A stretch of DNA of 64,000 bases from Colius striatus (taxonomy: Eukaryota > Chordata > Aves > Coliiformes > Coliidae): assembly GCF_028858725.1 (NCBI RefSeq), contig NC_084769.1, positions 8,743,501 to 8,807,500 of the forward strand. The letters run 5' to 3'. Under the pieces are notes generated by a model. That model saw nothing but the letters and a program-made list of their open reading frames with translations, had not been told where the DNA came from and ran no database searches. Positions 10,673 to 22,600 of the stretch are shown piece by piece. Positions within the stretch are counted from its first letter, which is position 1. Each line of letters begins with the position of its first letter. The translations under genes and the position numbers were made by a program.

Positions 10673-13600
10673 GTGAGCGACGGCCCAGGCGGCCGCTGAC
10701 AGCTCGGTGCCGCCCGGGGCGGGGCCGGGCGGGTTCCGCTGCCGCAGATGGCGGCGGGGGTCGCGCTGCTCGCGGCTGGGCCGGGTTGGGCCGAGCCGGG
10801 TAGGGCAGCCGCGCCCGAGTTGCCGCGGTGCCAGCAGTGGGAGGGCTGGACCGGGCTCGAGGGAGCAGCCGGCTGTTTTTGTTTCCCTTCTTTTCGCTCT
10901 CTCCGTCGGGCCCTGCGCGGCTGCCCGGCGGGGAGAGGTGTCCCGGTGTAGCCCCGCTCCCCGCCGTCAGTCCGCGCCTGTGGCAGCCGGGTCGCACCGG
11001 GGCCGCGCCGCTTGCTGCCCCGGCTCGGGCCGCCCCGCCGGAGCAGCAGCTTACGGCTCTTCGGCTGGTGTCTGCCAGGGTGCGGGCGACCCGGCGCGGC
11101 TGCCGGAGCCGGGGGTGGCGGGCGGGGAAGGCGATCCTGCGGCTGACGAATGTGGACTACCTGCGAGCTGCTCTAATGCCCTCGCTTAGAGGAGGCACCG
11201 CTCTGCCGGGTGCCGTCCGGGAGACTATTAATGGCTTTATTTTCTTTTAATATGTGTATAGTGTCATTTATTCTGTGTTACTTCTTTCTGTGGAAGGAAA
11301 AAAACCCCTCCCCCTCCACCGAGCAAGCGCAGAGGAACTTCCTTAGTTTTGTCAAAGCCTCTTCCTGCTTTCGGGCTTTTATACCTTATAAGGCAGTTTT
11401 CAGTGTCAAACCTGAACCAAAACCGTTTTGGAAACTCTTCTTTTTATTTAGCAGCTACCAAATGATGAAGAGAATGCAATGCCAGTGATATGTAGAATAA
11501 AAGGTGATTCAGAAGAAGGCCCTTGGGATTCAGACTCTCTTTTCTGCCACGGCATGGCTTCCTGGAGACTTTTGAGTTGGGGAACAAGCCCTTAGAGGTG
11601 TCTGTAGCAAGCCAACCTGGAAGGGTTACATACTACAGCTTGCAGGAGCTCACACAGGAACTGGGAAATGCTCTGTGACCTGCAGTCTGCTAAGTGATTT
11701 TAAAGATGAAATGTTTCGATTTAGGCATTACGCATCAGGCTTGTACCGGAAAGTATCGGTGTATTTTCAAGGCTCTTCCTCTTTAGCTAGCAGTGATGGC
11801 ATACTGACTCTTGAATTCATATTTTCCTTTTGCTTCTCATCCTTCTTATTAAACAGTCAAACTTCTCAGTGACTGCAATGTAGGTACAAATGTTTACAGT
11901 TCTTTGCAAGGGCGTGTTCTTGTGAAACCCAGGCTCACGTTTTCTGAAAGCACATGCTCATCTTCCCTTCAGGAGAATCTGTTTGGTATGGAACATTAAT
12001 AAATTGGTCTTCAAGAAGAGCAGGTACATACGTGTTTATAATGTTTGTGTGTCTAACAGTTGTATGAAGCAGTCATACCTGTGGTTAGAACAAGAACTAA
12101 AACCTGGAATTCTGTGGGAGGAAGGAAGGTTAGCACAGCAGGAATTAAGTGTAGCTGAGTATAATAGAAGCATATATGAGTTTAACATGATCTGTATATA
12201 TGCTGTTTATCTTTCAAAACAAAAAGTCTGTAATGTACTTTGCCGCATGCCACTAAAGGCTTTTTCCCATCCCACACATTGCAGGTAGTCCCATTAAAGT
12301 CAGTAATTATGTCTTTGTAGGTTTGCAAAATATAGATTGTGGCTCCTGGAGTAGAGAGATTCATTTAGAGCTTTCAGTGATGCCAAGCAGGAACGGCATG
12401 CTAACATATAGCTGCCTATAAAATGACGTTGTCTTTTAATGTGAGAGATGTACCAAGGGACCTGAGTGTTACACAGCTCTTCCCGAGGACTATGTTGTTT
12501 ATAAGTACTCCATTAACCAGCTTCAGTGCATTCTGTAATGTTATTTAATATGCTAACCAATTCTCACTCCTGTTTTATTTATTTCCCTCAGTCTTCAAAG
12601 ATCTCTGTAAGATACTGTTCTCTCGTGCACCTGTATTTTTTAACACAGCCTAACCTGTTCTGCTTTCCTGCCTTTCCCTTTCTTCTGTGTTTCTTAGTCC
12701 AAGGTTGTTCTTCCCTGAAGTTCTTCTTTGGGAAACTAGGGTTAAAGATTTTTAGCACTGGAAATGTTACAGAGCATTAGCATCGTTAGAGTTCCTTGAT
12801 TTGGGTAGAGGAAGGTATAAAGTGATACATTTACATAGCAAAAATGTGATACTTGAGATAAATGAGGAGCAGGTGGGTAGCAGTGCAGTGGGAGGTGATA
12901 GCATAATCATGCTCATAGCTTTTTTTTTGATTGATGCAGCCCTCCCAGCCCATCTCATTTTGTGTGTATAAGTGAGAACATGACACATACCTTGTCAGCC
13001 TTATGCTCTGTGCAGATCAGTTGAGGTCTCACCTATTGTACTGTCCTGCCTACCAAAATGAAAGAAAGCAGATAGATTAAAGATAGCTCCTTGAAAACAT
13101 GAAAAGAAGGAGGTTTCAAAAATACAAGCAAAGCAGAAAGGTTAAAAAGGACTGCTTTGTTTAGAGCAGGCAAGGCTTTAAAAGTGCACAAATTTAGCAA
13201 TATGTAGGTTTGTTTTTTTTTTTTTTAGAGGGAGTGAATGTTAATTAACTTGCAGTCCAAGGAGAGTGTATCTTAAACAGCAAAAGGGCAGAGATAAGAG
13301 AGATATTAAGGGTGCCTTCCTACATCACTTGTGTGTGGAGCCACAAGCTCAGTTTGTTGAGTATGGTTTTTTTTCCCTTTCATGTGTTCATTTTTGCTGT
13401 GTGAGATGAAGGGAAAGAGATGGATGAGAGAAGTGGCAGTTGTGCTTTTCAGTGTCAGCCTGCATAGAACAGACAAATTTTAGGAACCCCTTTCAAAGCA
13501 TAAAGAGAGCAAAGCACAAAAGAGGCTGGGAACGTCATGTGATCCCTGTTGTTAGAGGTTTTAACAGGTTAGTCAAACTTTTTTGTGGATCATCCAAGTA

Positions 13601-16600
13601 CATGTCATACAGCTGGAGCTGGCAAATGGGTGAAGTTGGTGACATGGCAGTCACATTATGGCTGCAACAAAAATTCTTCCAGTGTTAATGTTTGTTATCT
13701 TGAAATTTGCATTCCTTGCTTAAGCAAACCTGATATCTAGAAAATGAGGTAATGGATACCCAGTGTGGGCAGGTAAATGCTGTGAATGGGACTTATTTCA
13801 GACTGGCATGTCTAAGGATTATATGCACTCTAAAATAAAAACATGAGATTATTTCCACAAAGTTAACAACACACCAAATAAAGAAAAAGGCTCTTACTGG
13901 TATTTTAATCTCAGTGGGCTGCAGTCCTTTGCTCTGTGCCTTTTGGGTATTTGAGTAGTTCGTGCTGCCTGTTCTACAGGCGATCAAGGCACAGCCTGCA
14001 AGTCATGATTAAAAGCTCTTCCTACGCCACTTCAGAATTTAGCTTGATTAGGTTGACAAGTAGACTTTAGCTGTGTCTTTGTATGAATGCATTTTTTCTC
14101 TTTCTTAGTGTACACTTCTCTAACACTGAATTAGCACGTTTGGGATGACAGGTAATTGCAAGTGTTCAAATTAATGGCTCTTGGTCTGAGCTGAGCTAAG
14201 TGGCTGTGTAACCTATGGCAGTTCCAAAATGAGAACTCAATCTTAGCAGTGAAAGTGATTTAAAGAAAAGTGTTTGTTTTCTGTGGCTAAACATTCTGTT
14301 TTCTAAAGGCTTGTGTGCTGTTTTTCTGTGGCTGTCAAGTGGATCCATTAAAACTGTGTCACTGGTGACCAGCTTCTCTAATGTACCCCAGAATCTTTTG
14401 TCAGTAGTGTCATGCATGTTGATTAGCGTTCTCTTGAGTAAATTGTTTACATGACTGTGTGGCAAAAAACAAAACGATCTGTTGTCTTGCATCTTGCTTT
14501 CTTGTATCTCCTCTTACATGCCAAGCTAGGTCCCTTTTTCACTTCCCTTATACAGGTTCCAAAAATGTCTGTGTTTGGGGTGTGTTTTTCTCCTCCTTTT
14601 CTGAATACTAGGGGAGGGTTAAGTGTTTCAGGGTTGACTGGAGAAAGACAGCTGTTTGTGATGGGAACTCAAGTGTCCTACACTACCTCCCAGCAGTCAG
14701 GGTTCCCTCTGAGCTGAGAAAATTGAGGCTGCCTGGGTTTTCCAGGCTTTTTCAGAGTGAAGATGCAAGCTGTTTTTTGGAATGAGTCACTTCTCTGAGA
14801 GTTTCTTGGCTGTTCAATGTCTATAACCAGTTCTGCTATGAATGAAGGATAAATTTGGGCACATGAGAGAAGCTGCAATTGGCTGGTGCTCAGGTGGTGC
14901 GCATAGTGAGGCGAACTTTGTGTTGGGGGAATTCTTAGCAAACCCTACTTCTCTAGTTAATCTTTATGCACCACCTGTGTAGCTTCCTCCTTTTAAGTGT
15001 AAAGCAAAGTATTTATGGGGTGAGTGCCTTCTGATGTGAGAAGTTTATGACAGGATTATGTTGCTCTGTTTCTCTTCTAGGTTTTGACCTAGTAGTGTAA
15101 CCGAGTACAAGATCCATGGAAAGCTAATAATCTTCAATAGACAGCAGAGATTTGTGAGACGAGAAATCCAGAGCTATAAAACCAAGATTAGGGGAAATAA
15201 CAGCCTGTATTTTGTTTTCTCTACAACTGTTTTTAGTATCTTATGCTGGACCTTGAAATGATTTTTCTTTCCTAGTGTTCCAGACATGGGTCATTACCCC
15301 AGCTTTTCAAATAGTAACTTCTGTTTAGTACAGGTATTTCAGCACTGTGGTGTTGTTGCAGTTAATACTTCAGTTGGATACATTGTCATGACTTTTTCTG
15401 GGTTCCAGTGTTCGTGAAAATGTTCCTTTTTTGGGATGAATTTTCTCCGTTGTGTCATCCCAGAAGTAATTTTTCAGTATGGAAAGCATGAACAAAGTAA
15501 TTCCTCAATGGGATATGGAAAAAACATTCTTCCTTGATTTTAAGAGTATCTTTTGCTTGCCAGTAGCTGAAATGGTTAAGGAGAGAGGGGGAAATGCTTA
15601 ATCCTTAATGTGGAAAAAGGAACTGTGCTACATTGATAACTATGATTTAATACATCTTAAAAAAATCATTGCAAATGGGTTCTGAAGACCCGTGACGACC
15701 TGTGATGTCTCCTAAGTGATCCTAATTAATACATCACAGTCCATTTTGTACCATTAAACACACATAACATACAACATAATTAGAAATAATAGAAATTCAG
15801 TTAGAAATATATATATTCCTACACACACACGGGAATTCTATTGTAGGAATTGCTTTATGTCTTACTTGAATGTGTCAGAAGCCATCCAAAATACGTAACA
15901 CCTTCCAGTCATTCTGTTTCTGCTTTTCTTTTCCCCTGCATCTCACTGTTTATCTATGTTTGTCTGTCTATTGAGAGAGGCAAAAAACTACAGCGTTTTT
16001 GAGTAGGGATCAAACCCACTTGCATCCATGGAATGAATCTGTAAAGGTGGTAATAAATGAGCCACCTTCCATGTGCAGCAGAGCTTCAACTCCTGTGTGC
16101 GTGGGAAGCTTGTCCAGTCACTGAGACCAGAGCATGGTAGCGAGGGAAAGGTTGTGGGTATATGTAGGTTAGACAGGGCAGGTTTCCTTCTTGTTTCTTA
16201 GTTGTTGTGTAGTATCTGCCTTGAATGTTCTGCCCAGAAAGTGTGTTATTGCATAAGTCTGGACATTTGTTTGTCTAAATTAGTTGAAATTACAATTTCT
16301 AGGAGTTCAGAAATACTGTACAAGTTTGTGAATACCAATTCGTCTCTTCTGTTATTTTATAGGCACATTTAAGAAACTTTACGATTGGTCTTTTAGTTCA
16401 TGCAATTAAAAAGTTTCAACATAATATTTCAACACGTAGTTACAACATAATGCATCAACATTAAGTTTCATCATTGCAAACTTCAAAAAAACGTGAGAAG
16501 GCTTTGACCACTAGAAACAAACCTTTTTTTTAAACTTGAATTTTAGACAAAAATCTCTCATTTAAGGACTTCAAGGTGAAAACATTAAATTCAAATTAAA

Positions 16601-19600
16601 GGTCGAATTCAAAGGTAAAATAACTAAAACCATATTTTAATCTGTCCCAAGTGAAACTCGTGAGTTACTTCTTGCTCTGCATAGTGGAAAGAATCTCTGT
16701 TGCTTTAACTTTTCAGTTTGTTTTAGTCACTGAACTAAAATATGTTTGGTGTACCATTCTAACAAAAATAATCCTTGGGTAGATGCATAAACCAGTTTGA
16801 TTGTAAACTTGTTAAGGGTCCATAGCAAGATAATTTAACTATCAAAATAAACCTTCTATCCTTTCCAAGTCCTAGTGCTGATATATTGCCTTTTTCCTAA
16901 CCAATTGTCAAGGAGGATTAGATGCAAAATTGTAGAGGGCATTGCTTCATCTACTAAGTTAATGTAGGACAGAACATAATATATTTTTTCTTTTTGTTCT
17001 GATCATGAGATTGCATTTTAAAGACTATACATGACAAAAATATAAATAAATCTAGATTTTGTGGTTTTTTTTTTTTCCCCCCCCGGGGTTTCCTTTTTCT
17101 CTTTATGATTTTTATTTATTTCTCTATTATTCTCTTGGGGTCATTGCAAGTGTTTGCAGCTGTGCACAGGATGTGTTTTGGCATCCTCAGTCTGTAGACA
17201 GCCAGATGCAGGAGATTGTCTGTTGATACTTTATTTTGATGGCACCCTGCTATCTATCAGTGAATGAATCTAAATTTTAATTCTTTAGCTGATACAGTGT
17301 CTCATATTTTTTCAGTATTAGCATTTTATTTGTTATGACTTGCCTTAGGTTTATCATGCTGTTTATCGTCTGCAAGAACTTTCACAGTATGACTGCTTGC
17401 ATATTTGCAGTTAGACTTCAGAATCTCCATATTATTAAATGAGACCTACTTTTAATCTTAAACAAAATTCAATGATACGTTTTTGTCCACAGCTTAGTGG
17501 GACATTTTTTTACCCTAAGACAGCTGTTTCTAAATGGAAGCCGACTTTTATTAGAAGCATGGTGTAACATGCTAAATATGTAACTAGTGTTTTAATGCAA
17601 GCATGTTCTTGATGGAAAGCATTTGATTACCTGTTGAAATGCTGAAGTGGTAACCAGTGTACTGGGCAGGTTGGGAGTGTGCTGAGACAACCTCCTGTGG
17701 TGCTGGCTGTGTGCTCTTGCCTATCCATGCTGTGGCTGAGGCTGGTTTCATCTTACCCTCTGCTCAGATTGGTGTGATTGGGGTGATAGCATAGGAGCTA
17801 TCGGTTCAAAGCTGGAGCTCTCAAGTGCTGAAATTGTGCATACAGCAAGCACAAATGCTCAACTTTTTTCTTTAATACGGAATAACTTTACACTTGTAGC
17901 CACTGTATTGCATTTGTTTGGAAAAATTCCAAGTTAGGTTGATATCAGCTATGACTCTTTCTGCCTCATGGATTTTACCTTTTGAATTTCTTTGAGATTT
18001 TGTTTTCTTGGAAATTAGGTATTGATTCAGTTGTTTCATCTGTTGAAAAATATGTATAGTTAATCTGTTCTCTTTAATATTTTTCTTCCTGATAAATGTC
18101 TTTGCAATGTTCAGCTTATTTTGGGCAATTTATGCAGAAACTTGCTACATTAATCTCCCCCTCCTAAGAAGTAATATATACAACTAAATAATCAGTCATG
18201 CAGACTTCCAAAGTTAGGGGCATTCTTTCCTTGCTATTTGGAAATATCACATGGAGTAGTTAGACTGTGGAAAATGCTCAGAAAACTTGCATAAAAATTA
18301 AATTTATTAAAGTCTACCAGTTTACATTAGTATTGTGTAGGTGGGGTGTAACACAGAGGCACTGTTAAGATACTTGTTAAAATGAATTAGTGTAGAAGTC
18401 TCAAAGGAAGCAGTAAGTAAAAAGAGAGCATTCTGCTTTTGCCAACACAAACTACTTTCTTTATACAAAGATAATATCCAAACCCTTTGCTCTTCTTACT
18501 TTGAGGAAAATGTAGCCAAAAGAAAGCAAACTTTAATTTCTGTAGTAAAGTACATGTCAGCATAAACCTTTTTAGAAATAGAAGTTAAATGGTCTAGGAT
18601 TACAAATTTAGATAGTAATATCATCAGAATAACGAAATTCAGTTCAGGCAGTTACACACGCTGAAATACAGTCTGATTTTCAAGTATACTTTCCCTAACT
18701 CAATCATAAGAATGTTTTAGTAGTAAATGCATCTTCTTCTTCTGTTTACTTTTAGGAGAAGAGAACTTTCCCAGAGGCAAGCATCAGTGCTGCTTTTTCT
18801 TTGTAGGGTTTTATTTGAAATTTTGAAGAATGTAAACAATAGAGCAAGTTTGAAAGTAGATTCTCTTCTACTCCATCCAAATGTTAGTAAAACGGAAGCT
18901 GTGCAATGTGGTAGCTTCCTCTGTTCTTTGAACTGGTGTAAAATCTGTTACCTGAAGACTTATTACAATACATGGGGTTTTTTTTTTCTTCTGACTGCCG
19001 TGTAGCACAGGCTGCTATTGTCTCTGTATTCCTCTTACCCATGCACCTAGAGGATTCTGGTCTGCCTATTTGCGGTTCTTTTGCTATCAATTTTGCTAGA
19101 TTTAACTAGCAAGCATTAGTCGTGTTTCTACTTTGGCTTGTAGATGTAGCTGCTGATAAAGGGCAACACTCGATATTGTAGACAAAAATGTAGATATCTT
19201 TAAAGATAACCTTTTTTAGTGTTGTGTTGTTTTTTCTCTGTATGGGAGATAAATGTTTGTTAGAAGCATTTCTCTTTCAAGATGCTTTTGAGCGCATTTA
19301 TTAAATTGCACACCACTTGAGTCTGCTGATGGTTTGTTTTACTATGACAGTTTCAGTATGTGGTGAGGATGTATTTGTTGTCAAGGTGAAAGTTCTTGTT
19401 TAAGTGGACTGATTTTTTTTAGGGGGGAAATATTGTAAGAAAATAGCTTCAGATACACGGTAGCACTGCTAAATGCAAGGTCAAGGTTGCAGACTGTCAG
19501 ATTTGTAACATCTCTGGTATCTAGGGTTCCCCTATGTCTTTCAAATATCCCCTTTTACCATCAGCTGATGTGTCTTCAAGAGTCTTCATCTGAACGCTCT

Positions 19601-22600
19601 TAATCTGATGTGCTTTTCCCATTTTTGAGCAAATTCTTTGGTTTTCAGTATTCATTACTTAAACCAATTTTGATCAACAAGTGTTCTAACCTGACAGAAG
19701 AAGTTACTATTTAAAAATGCAAACTAGTGTTGTGTAGAAGGTAACATACATATTAGCTCAAGATCCAAAAAATATGAAAGGCATGACTCATTTTGAAGTC
19801 TTTTGCTATCTTGTGCTTTATCAAGGACATTTGAAGAGAGATGGTAAACTAATTTATTAATACAAGTCCCATTTTCCTAATATAATCAGGTCCTTTAGGG
19901 ACTTCTGATCTGCTGCTGCTTAACCGTCTTGCACCTGATACTAGAGCTGGGATGTTTTTTAAGGGGACAGGATGGTTTTGCTCTTTCATGATCATTTCCT
20001 TACTGTTTCTCTTCATGGTGTTCTGAAACCTAAACCCTTAGCTTTTCAGTCTCATCTGGTGTACAAGCAGCATAATAGAAGCAATGCAACAAATAAAACC
20101 CGAGACGTGTTCAGGCTTTTCGGTAACATGAGGTTATGTGTATGAATACGGAGAGCTCATCCATGTTTCAGAAGTTTTCCACATTTAAAGTTTGTTTTTG
20201 TTGTCTAAAAACCCTCAGACATTAAGCCCATTATGTTTCTCGTACAAATTCTATCTAGAATTGATTTGGTTAAAATCAAGAAAGGTTATTAAGCCCTTTT
20301 TGATGAAGTCTTTTTCAGACACTTGGGACTGTCGAACAGAATCCCTTTCCATTCTATTAAAAAACTTGCAGTTTTTGCCATTTGATTTATTTCATACTGT
20401 TTAAAAATATCTTATGACGTGTATGTGTCCTTAAAATCTCCTCACTTTCTGAGCTTTTCTGTAGTGTCTTCTACAACCTGCTTACTTGATTACAATTTTC
20501 CTAGAGTCAAGGTAACTTAATCAGCAATGAATTTTGCTGCTATATGCACACCTGCATCAAAGAATTCACATGCTTCAGTGAACTTCCATTGCATCTGCAC
20601 TATCTTGCATGCCTTGACACAGTGGCCTGCTGTGAAACTGAAATGGTGAAGTTGTTAATGAACCTTTCTTGGTTTTGTGTCTTTTATCTTGAGCCATTCA
20701 TAATGATGTTCCTTATAGCAAGTAATATGCTTGAAATGTCATAAATAAAAGTATTTAAAAGAAGTCCTATTTTGTGCATTCACTTTAACAGTTTCTCTGT
20801 GAAATTTGTTATGCAGCAAAGTGGCAAGCTATGATGGAAGAGATCTACCTAAAGTTTGTTTTAGCAAACAGATTCATTTATGAATATTATAGTCTTTCCT
20901 GGTGTTCAAGTAGTATGTATGGGGAGGTTACTGTTTTTGGTCTCTTGAGACAAGTGAGGTTATGAGACTGGATTAAAAGGGGAAGATAGTTGCAGATTAT
21001 GCTAATGAAGGCAATTCATGTGCAAAGGCAACAGACTTCATAAGATTCTTCATTGTTCTTTGGGGAGCTTCAGAAAGAGGTGGAGTGAAATCCAGGTTGG
21101 TGTATATGGCTGCTCATCACAGGATTGGGAGATGGCTGGTGTGTAAGTGGGAGTTGTCTAAGCAGGACAACAGAAATGTCCAGGTGCGTTTAAAATGTCC
21201 AGGTCATGGAGATCTGATTTCAAACTGTATGAAAATAATTTAATCCAATAGTGATTCCCAGACCTGAAAGTCCTGGGCTCTGGTATCTGTATTGCATTAT
21301 TGCATTCAGAAATTACCAAGGATTATTTCTTTTAAACCACCTATCGTTTCTTTTAAATGGGCAGTATGCTGCTGTGTGCAGCTGTTGAAGTGTGGTGATT
21401 GTTTTTAACTCTCATTACCACGTTATCACTTGGAAAACTCAAAATTTCTTCTAGGGAGCAGTACATAGCATGTCTGTAAGGTACTCATATCCATCTCAGA
21501 GTAAAATAATTAAGCAGTCTTTGGAGTAGTCAATGGAGCAGAGGTCAAAACTCTAATTGTAATTCTAAGATATGTCTTCTGATTACCAGACAATCGTCTT
21601 GCTTTCTGTCTTTAGCCCTTGTTTCTTGAAATCTTCTCCACATGGTTTCAGGAAAGAAATACAAAGCACTCTAGCCTCAGGAGAGTTTATAAGCAAATGG
21701 CAAGAAGTGCTTATGGGAAAAGGGAGACTGGAGCTAAACCCAGTTGGATGGAAGAGGATATGGAGTGCAGTTCTACTGCCTGAGCAAGTGTGACATCTTG
21801 CAGAAAGGCAGTTATCAACTTACTTTTAAGAAAAAATGCAGTTTAACTTTGTATTCATCACTGAATGTAGGAGTTGCTTGGAGCGTGACCCCTTGGGCAG
21901 ATTCTGCACAGGACTTTGTAGAGGTCTGTTTAGTTAGAGAAACCATGCTAGGCTTGGTGCACAGGCTGTGATACACACCAAAGCAGAATTTTAGGACTTG
22001 CACACAAGCTAAGATGTATGCTGTGAAAGTTACTGTGTGTGGGAAGCCCATTGCATCTGCAAGGTGAGATACAAGGCAATGAATGGGTTTTATTTTGAGT
22101 GCGAGCTTGCACAGAAGGATTACTGTTGCTCAGATTATAGAATCATAGAATTGTTTTGGTGTATCTTTTGTTTCAGAACACCTTTAAGATTGAATGTAAC
22201 CACCAACCTCACAACTGCCAAACCCACCACTAAACCAAGTCCCTCAGCGCTTCATCTATCTCCAGAGATGGGGACTCCACCTCCCTGGGCAGCCTGTGCC
22301 AGTATCTAACAGCCATTTAAGTGAACAAGATTTTCTCATCCCCAATGTAAACCTCCCCTGGCACAACTTGAGGCCATTCCTTGTGTTGTCCTATCACTTC
22401 TTTACTCAGTAGTGACCAACACCCACCTTACCACAACTTCCTTTCAGGTAGTTACAGAGTGGTAAGATCTCTTCCTGAGCCTCCACTTCTCCAGACTAAA
22501 CACTCCCAGTTCCCTCAGTTGTTCCTTATAAGACTTGTTCTCCAGACCCTTCCCCACCTTCATTGCCCATCTCTGGACAAGCTCCAGCATCTCAGTGTTC

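Larger units (their letters stand above)
10250..11200. promoter_or_regulatory. ACTR3: CpG island containing the ACTR3 promoter, 5' UTR and exon 1
   Basis: Dense CG dinucleotides and very high G+C from about 10,250 to 11,200 contrast sharply with the AT-rich DNA on both sides. The island surrounds the ACTR3 start codon. Visible sites are an inverted CCAAT box (ATTGG at 10,106-10,110, just upstream), a GC box at 10,414-10,421 and a YY1-type site at 10,425-10,433. There is no TATA box, so a broad housekeeping-type start region is expected somewhere in roughly 10,350-10,600. An upstream ATG at 10,366 opens a frame that runs past the ACTR3 start out of frame; it matters only if transcription begins before it. 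The island edges are judged by eye. Confidence 0.85.

Noticed and set aside
10246..10803. Long overlapping open frames on both strands in the CpG island (up to about 185 codons)
   Set aside because: They arise because GC-rich DNA has few stop codons; they are rich in R, G, P and A, overlap one another in several frames, and none is spliced or homologous. Only the exon 1 frame from 10,629 is supported.
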